In this document: positions 44,172 to 56,831 of the stretch, piece after piece
How the letters are laid out: each line of letters opens with the position of its first letter
Numbering within the stretch: the first letter of the stretch is position 1
Assembly: GCA_949130485.1 (NCBI GenBank)
Contig: OX422190.1
Location: 3,152,281 to 3,216,280 of the forward strand
From: Agelas oroides
Taxonomy: Eukaryota; Porifera; Demospongiae; Agelasida; Agelasidae
Length of the DNA: 64,000 nucleotides
Direction of reading: 5' to 3'
The notes under the pieces: model-generated
Seen by the model: only the letters and a program-made list of their open reading frames with translations
The model's database searches: none
Told to the model about the DNA's origin: nothing
Program-made: the position numbers and the translations under genes

Positions 44172-44779
44172 TGGTGCGGTGGCCCGGTCAGCTCACTTCT
44201 AACTTTGCGATATTACATTCGACATTCCGTCAGTGCGCAGTCGATTTCCGTTAGTGCGTTTCCACTTTTGCGTTTCTGACAAGCGCGTTTCTGCTTTTGC
44301 ACTACAACTTCGCTAAACAACACTTACAGTATCGCGTTCAATTCGGATTTACGGTATACACGTGGCTTGTTTACGTTTCCTCTACTGCTACCTCCGCGCT
44401 TCTACTGCTACCTCTAGGCTTCTACTGCTACCACTGCGCCTCTACTGCTACCACTGCGTCTCCCTACTGCCAAGTAAGAGAGGTCAGTGTGGGGGGAAGG
44501 GTTAATTATGCCGCTGCATGTGGAGGCTTGAGCAGCTGTGCATTCCCAATATTAAATAATATTGTCTAGGTTGTGCCTGCCAATTCCTCAGAAACCCACT
44601 AATCAAGCCCTTCAGAAAAATCTTCAGAGGGTTGATGGGTTATCCTATTGCAAAACTTGATGTACCCGCATTCTATAGCCAGCCGAAGTTCTTTGTTGGA
44701 TCAAAGCTAGCTGTCAAAGCAGGTGCTACGATTTGTGCTCAAGATTTGGTGCTCACGGGCAGTAGTCCCTTCCAAAATG

Positions 44780-47700
44780 TATTTTAAAGTCTGGTGTGTG
44801 TACGTGGAAAAGAATCGAGTAACGAGCTTGGTGTATTAGGGTGCGTAGGAAGGACCCATTCTTGTTCGGTTTAAAAATAAAGCCTGTTGGGTGGGTTATG
44901 TTTGCAGTGCTGGTTACTAGCCTGTATTGGAGCTAGGAGGTTGAAAGTTGACATGTGGGTAGGCAACTCATCACTTTATGTTTGTACTGCGTTGGGTGGG
45001 GAATGGGTGTGGCTTAGCCTGCATCAAAGGAAGAGCATTTTACCTTATTTTAAGCTACTACATATGCAATGCAAATGGGCCTTTGTGCTCAATATTTGGT
45101 GTGCACGGTCAGTAGTCCCTTTCAAAATGTAATTTAAAGTTTGGTGTGTGTACGTGGAAAGGAATCGAGTAACGTGCTTGGTGTATTAGGGTGCGTAGGA
45201 AGGACCCATTCTTGTTCGGTTTTAAAATAAAGCCTGTTGGGTGTGTTATGTTTGCAGTGCTGGTTACTAGCCTCTATTGGAGCTAGGAGGTTGAAAGTTG
45301 ACATGTGGGTAGGCAACTCATCACTTTAAGTTTGTACCTAGTTGGGTGGGGAATGGGTGTGGCTTAGCCCGTATCAAAGTGAGAGTATTTCACCTTGATT
45401 TAAGCCACTACACATGCAATAGAAATGGGCCTTTGTGCTCAATATTTGGTGTGCACGGTCAGTAGTCCCTTCCAAAATGTAATTTAAAGTTTGGTGTGTG
45501 TACGTGGAAACGAATCGAGTGACGAGCTTGGTGTATTAGGGTGCGTAGGAAGGACCCATTCTTGTTCGGTTTTGAAATAAAGCCTGTTGGGTGTGTTATG
45601 TTTGCAGTGCCGGTTACTAGCCTGTATTGGAGCTAGGAGGTTGAAAGTTGACATGTGGGTAGGCAACTCATCACTTTAAGTTTGTACCGAGTTGGGTGGG
45701 AATGGGTGTGGCTTAGCCTGCATCAAAGGAAGAGCATTTCACCTTATTTTAAGCTACTACATATGCAATGCAAATGGGCCTTTGCGCTCCAGATTTGGTG
45801 TGTACGGGCAGTAGTCCCTTCCAAATCGTAAAATAAAGTTTGGTGTGTGTACGTGGAAAAGAATCGAGTAACGAGCTTGGTGTATTAGGGTGCGTAGGAA
45901 GGACCCATTCTTGTTCGGTTTATAAATAAAGCCTATTGGGTGGGTTATGTTTGCAGTGCTGGTTACTAGCCTGTATTAGAGCTAGGAGGTTGAAAGTTGA
46001 CATGTCGGTAGGCAACTCATCACTTTATGTTTGTGTCGAGTTGGGTGGGGAAAGGGTGTGGCTTAGCCTGCATCAAAGGAAGAGCATTTCACCTTATTTT
46101 AAGCTACTACATATGCAATGCAAATGGGCCTTTGCGCTCCAGATTTGGTGTGTACGGGCAGTTGTCCCTTCCAAATCGTAAAATAAAGTTTGGTGTGTGT
46201 ATGTGGAAAAGAATCGAGTAACGAGCTTGGTGTATTAGGGTGCATAGGAAGGACCCATTCTTGTTCGGTTTATAAATAAAGCCTATTGGGTGGGTTATGT
46301 TTGCAGTGCTGGTTACTAGCCTGTATTGGAACTAGGAGGTTGAAAGTTGACATGTGGGTAGGCAACTCATCACTTTATGTTTGTACCAAGTTGGGTGGGG
46401 AATGGGTGTGGCTTAGCCTGCATCAAAGGAAGAGCATTTTACCTTATTTTAAGTCACTACGTATGCAATGCAAATGGGCCTTTGCGCTCCAGATTTGGTG
46501 TGTACGGGCAGTAGTCCCTTCCAAATCGTAAAATAAAGTTTGGTGTGTGTACGTGGAAAAGAATCGAGTAACGAGCTTGGTGTATTAGGGTGCGTAGGAA
46601 GGACCCATTCTTGTTCGGTTTTAAAATAAAGCCTGTTGGGTGTGTTATGTTTGCAGTGCCGGTTACTAGCCTGTATTGGAGCTAGGAGGTTGAAAGTTGA
46701 CATGTGGGTAGGCAACTCATCACTTTAGGTTTGTACCAAGTTGGGTGGGAATGGGTGTGGCTTAGCCTACATCAAAGGGAGAGCATTTCACCTTATTTTA
46801 AGCTACTACATATGCAATGCAAACGGGCCTTTGCGCTCCAGATTTGGTGTGTACGGGCAGTAGTCCCTTCCAAATCGTAAAATAAAGTTTGGTGTGTGTA
46901 CGTGGAAAAGAATCGAGTAACGAGCTTGGTGTATTAGGGTGCGTAGGAAGGACCCATTCTTGTTCGGTTTAAAAATAAAGCTTGTTGGGTGGGTTATGTT
47001 TGCAGTGCTGGTTACTAGCCTGTATTGGAACTAGGAGGTTGAAAGTTGACATGTGGGTAGGCAACTCATCACTTTATGTTTGTACCAAGTTGGGTGGGGA
47101 ATGGGTGTGGCTTAGCCTGCATCAAAGGAAGAGCATTTTACCTTATTTTAAGTCACTACGTATGCAATGCAAATGGGCCTTTGCGCTCCAGATTTGGTGT
47201 GTACGGGCAGTAGTCCCTTCCAAATCGTAAAATAAAGTTTGGTGTGTGTACGTGGAAAAGAATCGAGTAACGAGCTTGGTGTATTAGGGTGCGTAGGAAG
47301 GACCCATTCTTGTTCGGTTTTAAAATAAAGCCTGTTGGGTGTGTTATGTTTGCAGTGCCGGTTACTAGCCTGTATTGGAGCTAGGAGGTTGAAAGTTGAC
47401 ATGTGGGTAGGCAACTCATCACTTTAGGTTTGTACCAAGTTGGGTGGGAATGGGTGTGGCTTAGCCTACATCAAAGGGAGAGCATTTCACCTTATTTTAA
47501 GCTACTACATATGCAATGCAAACGGGCCTTTGCGCTCCAGATTTGGTGTGTACGGGCAGTAGTCCCTTCCAAATCGTAAAATAAAGTTTGGTGTGTGTAC
47601 GTGGAAAAGAATCGAGTAACGAGCTTGGTGTATTAGGGTGCGTAGGAAGGACCCATTCTTGTTCGGTTTAAAAATAAAGCTTGTTGGGTGGGTTATGTTT

Positions 47701-47995
47701 GCAGTGCTGGTTACTAGCCTGTATTGGAAGTAGGAGGTTGAAAGTTGACATGTGGGTAGGCAACTCATCACTTTAGGTTTGTACCAAGTTGGGTGGGAAT
47801 GGGTGTGGCTTAGCCTACATCAAAGGGAGAGCATTTCACCTTATTTTAAGCTACTACATATGCAATGCAAACGGGCCTTTGCGCTCCAGATTTGGTGTGT
47901 ACGGGCAGTAGTCCCTTCCAAATCGTAAGATAAAGTTTGGTGTGTAATGGAAAAGAATCGAGTAACGAGCTTGGTGTATTAGGGTGCGTAGGAAT
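44780..47995. repeat. Left ~350-bp tandem array of the large transposon
   Basis: Units share GGGTTATGTTTGCAGTGC, GGAGGTTGAAAGTTGACATG, GGCAACTCATCACTTTA and AGGAAGGACCCATTCTTGTT. Period is about 350 bp. The stretch from 46321 repeats exactly 699 bp later at 47020, so two-unit higher-order blocks have been copied recently. Repeated 60-90 codon frames in both directions are by-products of the repetition. Confidence 0.92.
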
Positions 47996-48310
47996 GACCT
48001 ATTTTAATACAGTTTAGCATTAGCTCTGAATATGTTACAGGTTTGAAATGAAGTGTAATTATGTTATGGAGTTATGGAAGCTTTTGTATTCAACTTTGCC
48101 GATGAAGATGAGTTGGCTGTTGTTTTTTCTTGTGTTGTTTGCACCTGGTGAGGCTCAAGGAAATGTACCTCAGCCTGAAACTGATCGTGAGGAAGTATTT
48201 TAATCGTTACATGACCTGAAAACTGTTATTGCAAAGCTGCATTGCTTGTTAGAAAGACATCTCAAGGTAAACTATTGTAATAATCATCATTTATTTACAT
48301 TGCTATACAG

Positions 48311-50207
48311 AGCTTGTGAAGACGTACTTTCACCTTGGGAAAAGTTACAGCATGATACTAGCTTATCTGCTGGCACGACATAGTATTCATGTCAGGTTAG
48401 TATGGAGTTGTTCAGGACATGTTTGGTACTACTTTAACAATACATACTATATTTCCTATATCAAGACAGCTTTTAATTTGCATTATGTCACAGTTTGTCA
48501 TGGTTGAAGCGCAGGCTTTCTTTTCTTGGCCTTCGACGGAGGGGAGTGGTTGAACGCCCAGCAGACATAGCTGCAAGCCGTCAAGCCATAAGAGTGAAGT
48601 GGCTATCAATTAAGCATCATGATGTAAACATTAGTGTATATGGTGCCCTTATCTCTAGATTGAACTTCAGACTGCAAACTGTGGGCTAGGCTATCGGAGC
48701 ATGTGGTTACTCCTAAAAATGAAGTACAAAATTTTTGTGAAAAGGTAATTATATGCCAGCTATATCTGTACATGTGATACCTGTACACAAATTTTGTTTC
48801 CTACTCAAGAGACACAGTGCGTAAACTACTGAAAGAGTTAGACCCAAGTGCTGTTAGCTTACGCAGGAGGCGAAGGTTGAAACGACGAAAGTACCTCAAT
48901 CTAGTAATCTTGGTGTTGAAATTTGATGATGTAACTCAACTGAAATGTGATCTTCCTTTGTTATGGTGTACAGGGTCCAAACTTTGTTTGGCATGCTGAT
49001 GGGTATGACAAGCTATCACGTTTTGGCTTCACCATACATGGATGTATAGATGGGTACGGGTTGGCTTTATGTGGTTAATGTATGTATAATTACTATGTGT
49101 ACGATTAATATGCTTTTGAATCTTCTGGCTGATAATGTAGGTTTTCACGCCGAATGTTATGGCTGGAATTGTCTCCAACAAATCATGATCCCAAAGTTAT
49201 CATAATGTACTACATGCAGGCAGTTGCTGAGTATGGAGGTGTGTGTGTGTGTACATGAACAGAAATGTATGCATGATGGTACATTTTCCGTGTTGCACTT
49301 ATGATTTGGAGGTTGTTATTGTTATAGGTTGTCCCACTGTAATGAGATGTGACTATGGGACAGAGAATTGCCTCCTTGCGACTACACAGATGGCACTTCG
49401 ACATGGACATGGTGATACCTGGGCCGGGTTGAAGTCATTTAAGTATGGAAAATCAACATCAAATACTGTAAGTTTTAAAAATTGAACTGCCTTGCAAAGA
49501 GTGACAAGATACTTGTACTTTTGCAGCGCATTGAAGGATTGTGGTCATTCTTGAGGAAGTGGAAGACAAGTTGGTGGATTCATAAATTCCAGGTACATCA
49601 TGATTATCTGTTACCTGAATGACTTGTTAGCAACACACCCTGTTACTGTTTGGTCATTCAGGATATGATTCAAGCTGGTCTTCTTAACCCTAATAATATG
49701 GATCATAAGTAAGTCGCTGCATATATGTATGTGCAAATGAATCATGTTACACATACATTACTGTGCAGGTACAGCCTTGCATATGTTTATGCCCAACTTC
49801 TTCATCAAGACCTGGTTGAGTTTGTTGAAATTTGGAATAATCATCGGCTGCGTAAGAATCATTTAGCAAATTGTCCTTCAGGGATTCCAAATGACATACA
49901 CAGATTACCTCACAAGTATGGTATGTCTTATCTTGTTTTACTTGAAATACTACCAGTATATTATGTATTTGTCACTTTACACTGTACAGGAACCACAAAT
50001 TATCTTCGCACTCCAGTTGATGTGGATGTGTTTCGTGAAGCTGCTCATCAATTTTGTGCAGCAAAGCCTCAATTCTTTCCTGTTGAATTTTCACGGCTTG
50101 CTGATGCAGTGCTATCTCAGGAGCTGAATATGGTGCATAGTGACATAACACATGCCAACTGTGATGCCGTGTTTCGTACAATTACTGAATTTATGAATAC
50201 ATTGTGA
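48311..50207 (+). CDS. DDE (rve-like) transposase of the large transposon, 11 recognisable exons
   Basis: Exons: 48311-48395, 48494-48593, 48671-48744, 48810-48903, 48974-49053, 49141-49238, 49328-49467, 49527-49592, 49662-49708, 49769-49920, 49990-50207. They join in phase to 383 codons without a stop. The first exons form an N-terminal helical DNA-binding region (YFHLGKSYSMILAYLLARH, LKRRLSFLGLRRRG, GYRSMWLLL, DTVRKLLKELDP). The catalytic triad is seen at WHADGYDKL (Asp), RCDYGTEN (Asp) and RIEGLWSFLRKW (Glu), with HGCIDGFSRRMLWLE between. The C-terminus has LPHKYG and YLRTPVDVD. Such proteins are widespread in cnidarian and fish genomes with integrase-core annotation. The 5' start exon is unresolved: a stop-free extension exists only to about 48215. 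Intactness suggests recent activity. Confidence 0.85.
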
Positions 50208-50427
50208 ACCTGAAGAGCAGTTAGTAATGGATTATGCATGACTTGTTCAAGTTAGTTGACAGAGTGAGACAGTTGTAGACACCAGTGAGTACACACAAAA
50301 TGGAATGCCCACAAGCAGTTGACTTACAAGTTACGAAACTATTACAAATTACCAACCAAAAAAGTAGAGCTAATGGTTAATGTGTTCAAACTGTTCTGTT
50401 TTTTTCAAGTTGGAGTGGTATAATGCT

Positions 50428-52681
50428 CTACTGTAGGACCACCAGCTTGTAATGAACCACCTCCTCCAGTAACTGCAGGACCTAATCAACCGTACACAAT
50501 AGAGTGAACACGCAAATATGTATGAGGAAGCAGGAAAAAGAGCATGCATACCTTATCCATCGTTGCTCTCTTGTGTCTTTTTGCCACACACATACGGCAC
50601 AACTCCTGCATTTCTTTGTATGGAATCTGGCATGTTCCACTGGTCTGTCGAAGACGTAGCCCAGAGAGATTCTTAAACAAGTCTAACTCCAACAGTGCCT
50701 CGTCAAACATATCATACTAGGAAAAGATACAAATTCACTGCAAATTAACGCAATTTCACTATATGTTATAGATAAACCACAGTAGACAGGGATTTATGGT
50801 CCATAAACCACCCGAGCCCGAGGGCGCAGCCCAAGGGCAAGGGTTGTTTATGGACCATAAATCCCTGTCTACTGTGGTTTATCTGTTATATTCTCCACTC
50901 TGATTGGTCCTTGTTGTTATTAGTAAATACACATGGTAGTTTTCACTGTAAACAAGGTATGTTATTAGTAAACATGTAAAGTAATTTACACTCTAAACAA
51001 GGTAGCTTATAGGACACATCATTTTACAACTTCCTGTGGTATATGGAACAGAATCTACAGAATCTACAACTTCCTGTCAGTATATGGAAAATAATACCCA
51101 CCTGTTACCACAGAAACAAGGGTGAAGTGGAGTATATAGTGACTTAAACAGCTATATACACAACACCTGGTATGCAATCCATGGTACTCACAAGGCAAGG
51201 AATTTTTCTCTGTTTGTCATAAGCACGTAATTCTGAGTACATTTCAAGCGCAACCTGCAATAAACCAGTTATTATTGAACATGACAGGAATATATACATA
51301 CATGTACCAACACTTATACTTACAACTCCAAATCCAAAAACGTCCACTTTCTCTCCCAGTTCACCTCGCTCAAATTCAGGAGCCATGTAGCCAGTTGTTC
51401 CACATGTTTCAGTAGTGCGGATGAAACTTTTACCCTCAGGAATTTTTGGCAGTGGTCTAGCAAAACCAAAATCTCCAAGTTTGGCTGTCATATTGTGATC
51501 TAACAAGATGTTTGAGCTGTGTAAATGATAAAAATTTCATGCTCCATGCCAAGATTTCAGTGGACATCTAAGGAATATTAAGTATAGGAACATCACTGTG
51601 ACTTCAGGTTGCGTTAATTTTGTAAGGTAATGATGACTATTCATGTTGAAAGGTAGCTTACCTTTTCACATCTAGATGCAATACTGGCACTAGTCCTCCT
51701 TCCCGAGAGTGCAGGTAGGCTAGCCCCGTAGCAGCCTCATACAATATTTTAAGTCGCATTTGTGCATCCCCGAGCTTACGATGCTGTATGATCAGAATGA
51801 CAAATAAGAACAGCAGCTTTACAGTTATATAAGATTGTTTTACTACCTGTTGTCCCTGGAACAGCATTGTATAGAGTGACCCATTATCCATCAGCTCATA
51901 GATGATGGTGAGACATGTTGGGAGAGTGCACACACCCAGAATCATTACTAAGTTCGGATGGCGATACCTGAAGAAACTGTCCAAGTGTTGCAAAGGCAGT
52001 TTCATCCAGTCTTGCACCACTATGCACTACCACCAGATTGTGTGGATTCGTATCCAGGCCAAACAGCTCTGCGCACTTCCTCTTAACTGTGACAAGATTG
52101 TCTGCCTCATTGAGGAAGCCAACTTTCACCAGCTCAGATGTACGTTTCCACTGGAGGTTGTTGAGTGTTTTTTCAGCCATAAACACATTGATCTAAAGAA
52201 TGGACATTTTTGACTCAAGTAGCGCTAACAAAAGTCCAACCTGTTACATACCAAATGTTTTGTGTTAGGACTGTTGCTTCCACCTCGCCTCATTGCACTT
52301 TGTGATCTTCTGTAGTCAGTCAGGAGGTTGTGGGCATTACTTTCAGGTGTTGGCCTACTCAGGGTTGAAGGACCTGTAAAAACAGTCGGTGTAGTATTGA
52401 TAGCAGTGTAAGGAGACTTTAGTGAAGCATGTAGTCATCATGTTGAAATCTCCATCCTAATGGTATTACAGTCTCACAATTATACATTACACTTAGCATG
52501 CAAGCAAACTGTACCAGTTTCAGAGCGTTGGTCAAGTTGGCTAATAATTCCAGTGAGAACACGTCTGAGTTCACCTAAGTATATTAATATAATTTAGCTA
52601 ATTAATCAACATCAAGTATACTAGTACAGAGCAGGGTACATGACCAAAAGAACACACTTCATGAACCAACCCACCTGCCAT
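50428..52681 (-). CDS. IRAK/Pelle-like kinase gene inside the transposon, N-lobe missing
   Basis: Exons on minus: 52681-52675 (start MAG), 52574-52515, 52373-52252, 52192 to about 51968, 51967-51847, 51783-51662, 51516-51324, 51254-51192, 50716-50552, 50481-50428. The N-terminal part is new to me ([14 protein letters not shown], then a possible ubiquitin-like [29 protein letters not shown]). The kinase half has [34 protein letters not shown] (HRD changed to HLD), [22 protein letters not shown] and [16 protein letters not shown]. The Gly loop and the ATP-binding Lys are absent. Exons 4 and 5 do not join in frame by any standard donor, so the gene is off by one base there. It is a pseudokinase, a pseudogene, or a gene with an unusual splice. 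It lies tail-to-tail with the transposase, 220 bp apart. Confidence 0.7.
50765..50890. mobile_element. Palindromic MITE in a kinase intron
   Basis: GATAAACCACAGTAGACAGG followed by GATTTATGGTCCATAAAC is inverted on the right, ending CTGTGGTTTATC. The centre has CCCGAGCCCGAGGGC. Relatives with GGGATTTATGG are at 38273-38365 and 38644-38700. It lies between kinase exons at 50716 and 51192. Confidence 0.8.
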
Positions 52682-52959
52682 TTTCACTTTGTAAACCACA
52701 AGTCTAAATTGAACAAAGCACACTGAGTCAGTGCTTTAATACATAAATATATGACTTCTACATCACAAAGTACATGCTGAGTGGCTCACATTTAAAACAT
52801 CTTTAATTACATCGTGAACCACACCATTATGTGTCCAATATGATATTAATATCAAAAGTAAAGTCATCTACTACACACACACTTTTTCTCATCTTCACTA
52901 TAATGCAGGCAAAATCTTGTGTTCAAACAACCCTTTCCTGTCATATACGCTGGGGTTTT

Positions 52960-55370
52960 AGTTAAAGGGAAATGCTGTTACATTGATACGGGATAAGCCA
53001 CACCCATTCCTCACCCAACTCGGTACAAACCTAAAGTGATGAGTTGCCTACCGACATGTCAACTTTCAACCTCCTAGCTCCAATACAGACTAGTAACCAG
53101 CACTGCAAACATAACCCACCCAACAGGCTTTATTTTAAAACCGAACAAGAATGGGTCCTTCCTACGCACCCTAATACACCAAGCTCGTTACTCAATTCTT
53201 TTCAACATACACACACCAAACTTTAAATTACATTTTGGAAGGGACTACTGCCCGTACACACCAAATCTGGAGCGCAAAGGCCCATTTGCATTGCATATGT
53301 AGTAGCTTAAAATAAGGTGAAATGCTCTTCCTTTGATGCAGGCTAAGCCACACCCATTCCCACCCAACTCAGTACAAACATAAAGTGATGAGTTGCCTAC
53401 CTACATGTCAACTTTCAACCTCCTAGCCCCAATACAGGCTAGTAACCGGCACTGCAAACATAACACACCCAACAGGCTTTATTTTAAAACCGAACAAGAA
53501 TGGGTCCTTCCTATGCACCCTAATACACCAAGCTCGTTACTCGATTCTTTTCCACATACACACACCAAACTTTATTTTACGATTTGGAAGGGACAACTGC
53601 CCGTACACACCAAATCTGGAGCGCAAAGGCCCATTTGCATTGCATATGTAGTAGCTTAAAATAAGGTGAAATGCTCTTCCTTTGATGCAGGCTAAGCCAC
53701 ACCCTTTCCCCACCCAACTCGACACAAACATAAAGTGATGAGTTGCCTACCGACATGTCAACTTTCAACCTCCTAGCTCTAATACAGGCTAGTAACCAGC
53801 ACTGCAAACATAACCCACCCAATAGGCTTTATTTTTAAACCGAACAAGAATGGGTCCTTCCTACGCACCCTAATACACCAAGCTCGTTACTCGATTCTTT
53901 TCCACATACACCCACCAAACTTTAAAATACATTTTGGAAGGGACTACTGACCGTGCACACCAAATATTGAGCACAAAGGCCCATTTCTATTGCATGTGTA
54001 GTGGCTTAAATTAAGGTGAAATACTCTCACTTTGATACGGGCTAAGCCACACCCATTCCCCACCCAACTCGGTATAAAACCTAAAGTGATGAGTTGCCTA
54101 CCCACATGTCAACTTTCAACCTCCTAGCTCCAATACAGGCTAGTAACCAGCACTGCAAACATAACCCACCCAACAGGCTTTATTTTTAAACCGAACAAGA
54201 ATGGGTCCTTCCTACGCACCCTAATACACCAAGCTCGTTACTCGATTCTTTTCCACGTACACCCACCAAACTTTAAAATACATTTTGGAAGGGACTACTG
54301 ACCGTGCACACCAAATATTGAGCACAAAGTCCCATTTCTATTGCATGTGTAGTGGCTTAAATTAAGGTGAAATACTCTCACTTTGATATGGGTTAAGCCA
54401 CACCCATTCCCCACCCAACTCGGTATAAACCTAAAGTGATGAGTTGCCTACCCACATGTCAACTTTCAACCTCCTAGCTCCAATACAGGCTAGTAACCGG
54501 CACTGCAAACATAACCCACCCAACAGGCTTTATTTTTAAACCGAACAAGAATGGGTCCTTCCTACGCACCCTAATACACCAAGCTCATTACTTGATTCTT
54601 TTCGACATACACCCACCAAACTTTAAAATACATTTTGGAAGGGACTACTGACCGTGCACACCAAATATTGAGCACAAAGGCCCATTTCTATTGCATGTGT
54701 AGTGGCTTAAATTAAGGTGAAATACTCTCGGTTTGATACGAGCTAAGCCTCACCCATTCCCCACCCAACTAGGTACAAACTTAAAGTGATGAGTTGCCTA
54801 CCCACATGTCAACTTTCAACCTCCTAGCTCCAATACAGGCTAGTAACCAGCACTGCAAACATAACCCACCCAACAGGCTTTATTTTTAAACCGAACAAGA
54901 ATGGGTCCTTCCTACGCACCCTAATACACCAAGCTCATTACTCGATTCTTTTCAACATACACCCACCAAACTTTAAAATACATTTTGGAAGGGACTACTG
55001 ACCGTGCACACCAAATATTGAGCACAAATGCCCATTTCTATTGCATGTGTAGGGGCTTAAATTAAGGTGAAATACTCTCACTTTGATACGGGCTAAGCCA
55101 CACCCATTCCCCACCCAACTCGGTATAAACCTAAAGTGATGAGTTGCCTACCCACATGTCAACTTTCAACCTCCTAGCTCCAATGCAGGCTAGTAACCAG
55201 CACTGCAAACATAACCCACCCAACAGGCTTTATTTTTAAACCGAACAAGAATGGGTCCTTCCTACGCACCCTAATACACCAAGCTCGTTACTCGATTCTT
55301 TTCCACGTACACACACCAGACTTTAAAATACATTTTGGAAGGGACTACTGCCCGTGAGCACCAAATCTTG
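52960..55370. repeat. Right ~350-bp tandem array of the large transposon
   Basis: It holds about seven units in reverse orientation to the left array, with CATGTCAACTTTCAACCTCC, GCACTGCAAACATAACCCAC and AACAAGAATGGGTCCTTCCT as markers. Several units carry ACCGTGCACACCAAATATTG where others have the left-array-like CCGTACACACCAAATCTGG, so two unit subtypes exist. Confidence 0.92.
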
Positions 55371-56712
55371 AGCACAAATCGTAGCACCTGCTTTGACAGC
55401 TAGCTTTGATCCAACAAAGAACTTCGGCTGGCTATAGAATGTGGGTACATCAAGTTTTGCAATAGGACAACCCATCAACCCTCTGAAGATTTTTCTGAAG
55501 GGCTTGATTAGTGGGTTTCTGAGGAATTGGCAGGCACAACCTAGACAATATTATTTAATATTGGGAATGCACAGCTGCTCAAGCCTCCACAACCCTTCCC
55601 CCCACACTGACCTCTCTTACTTGGCAGTAGGCAGACGCAGTGGTAGCAGTAGAGGCGCAGTGGTAGCAGTAGAAGCTTAGAGGTAGCAGTAGAAGCGCGG
55701 AGGTAGCAGTAGAGGAAACGTAAACAAGCCACGTGTATACCGTAAATCCGAATTGAACGCGATACCGTAAGTGTTGTTTAGCGAAGTTGTAGTGCAAAAG
55801 CAGAAACGCGCTTGTCAGAAACGCAAAAGTGGAAACGCACTAACGGAAATCGACTGCGCACTGACGGAATGTCGAATGTAATATCGCAAAGTTAGAAGTG
55901 AGCTGACCGGGCCACCGCATCATGGCTCACTCTCCATGACCATATATTCTCCAGGCATGCTAGGGTAGTAGACACAAACGGTTATTGCACTACTGAGAAC
56001 TACTGTGACTGCATACAGAGATAGAGATACTACTGTCAGATGGACACAATGAATTTTAGAAGCTGTGGTTAGTTAAATGGCACAATGAACCACACGATAA
56101 GCCTATGCAAATTTCATGATTGCTCAGTTTAGGTACAGACTAACTGGTTGCTTGCTAACTTTACTACAATTATTGAATGACTCGCTGTCCAAGGGATGAG
56201 ACATTAGCAGATATTTCGTTCTTGTGCTCACTCTCCATAGCTATTTCTTGTTTGTGATTGATACAAGATCCAACATTAACTGGAGGCTCCAGTTGGATCT
56301 CATAGACACCGGCTATACAATACACACTACTAGCTAGCCAGAGAATCCATGGCACTATACAACTAATGCATTATCAACAAAGTTCAATAGCTAAAAACAG
56401 ACATACTGAATAATGTAATGATGAGGGCGGTTCAAGTAAAACTCACACTTTATGTCACATGACTCAAGTTCTATTAAAATTGAGGTTTACAGCAATGGAT
56501 TAAAGTTGCTTTTCTTCATCTAGGTATATTACTAACTACTATAAATATTAGCAAGTGGGTTTTAGCCACACCCACCTTAATTAGCACGTGATTCTATGAA
56601 TATCATTAATATTACTTGAACCATCTTGTTTTTTCCTAACTTTTAACCATGCAGCTGCAGTGTTGCTATAAACTACACTAACTAGATTGCACCTTGCTAG
56701 GCAATTTGTGGT

Positions 56713-56831
56713 ACAGCAGATTGCAAAAGTCTTTGCAACAAGCAAGCTGAACAGTGTGTATGAACCAAAAAAGTGATTGTGGTTTTCCACTGTTCAGCTT
56801 GCTTGTTGCAAAGACTTTTGCAATCTGCTGT
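56713..56831. repeat. Perfect 44-bp-stem hairpin
   Basis: ACAGCAGATTGCAAAAGTCT and the following TTGCAACAAGCAAGCTGAACAGTG (56713-56756) are exactly inverted at 56788-56831, with a 31-bp loop. It is probably a foldback MITE; a long hairpin RNA precursor is an alternative. Confidence 0.85.

Larger units (their letters stand above)
44175..55919. mobile_element. 11.7-kb DNA transposon with giant tandem-repeat inverted termini
   Basis: The two ends are identical for at least the first 29 bases, starting TGCGGTGGCCCGGTCAGCTC (left) and its reverse complement (right, ending 55919). TCATGG flanks both sides (44169-44174 and 55920-55925), a perfect 6-bp target duplication. Inverted homology continues through about 550-600 bp of outer sequence, including CTACTGCTACC repeats, then into arrays of ~350-bp units (about nine left, about seven right). 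The central 48.0-52.9 kb contains a spliced DDE transposase on plus and an IRAK-like kinase gene on minus. A rve-like DDE enzyme and 6-bp duplication would fit the IS3EU group as I recall it; this is inference. The arms are near-identical, so the insertion is probably recent. Confidence 0.88.

Noticed and set aside
44887..47771. Repeated 60-90 codon frames (for example MPTHMSTFNLLAP and MGGLCLQCWLLAC types)
   Set aside because: They recur every ~350 bp in the tandem arrays, on both strands, with frameshifts between units; they follow from the repeat and not from coding selection.
48070..48213. Signal-peptide-like frame MSWLLFFLVLFAPGEAQG
   Set aside because: It ends after about 30 codons, and no donor joins it in phase to the transposase; it could be a lost first exon but is not supported.
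53044..53822. Same frames in the right array
   Set aside because: They are inverse copies of the left array units, with the same explanation.
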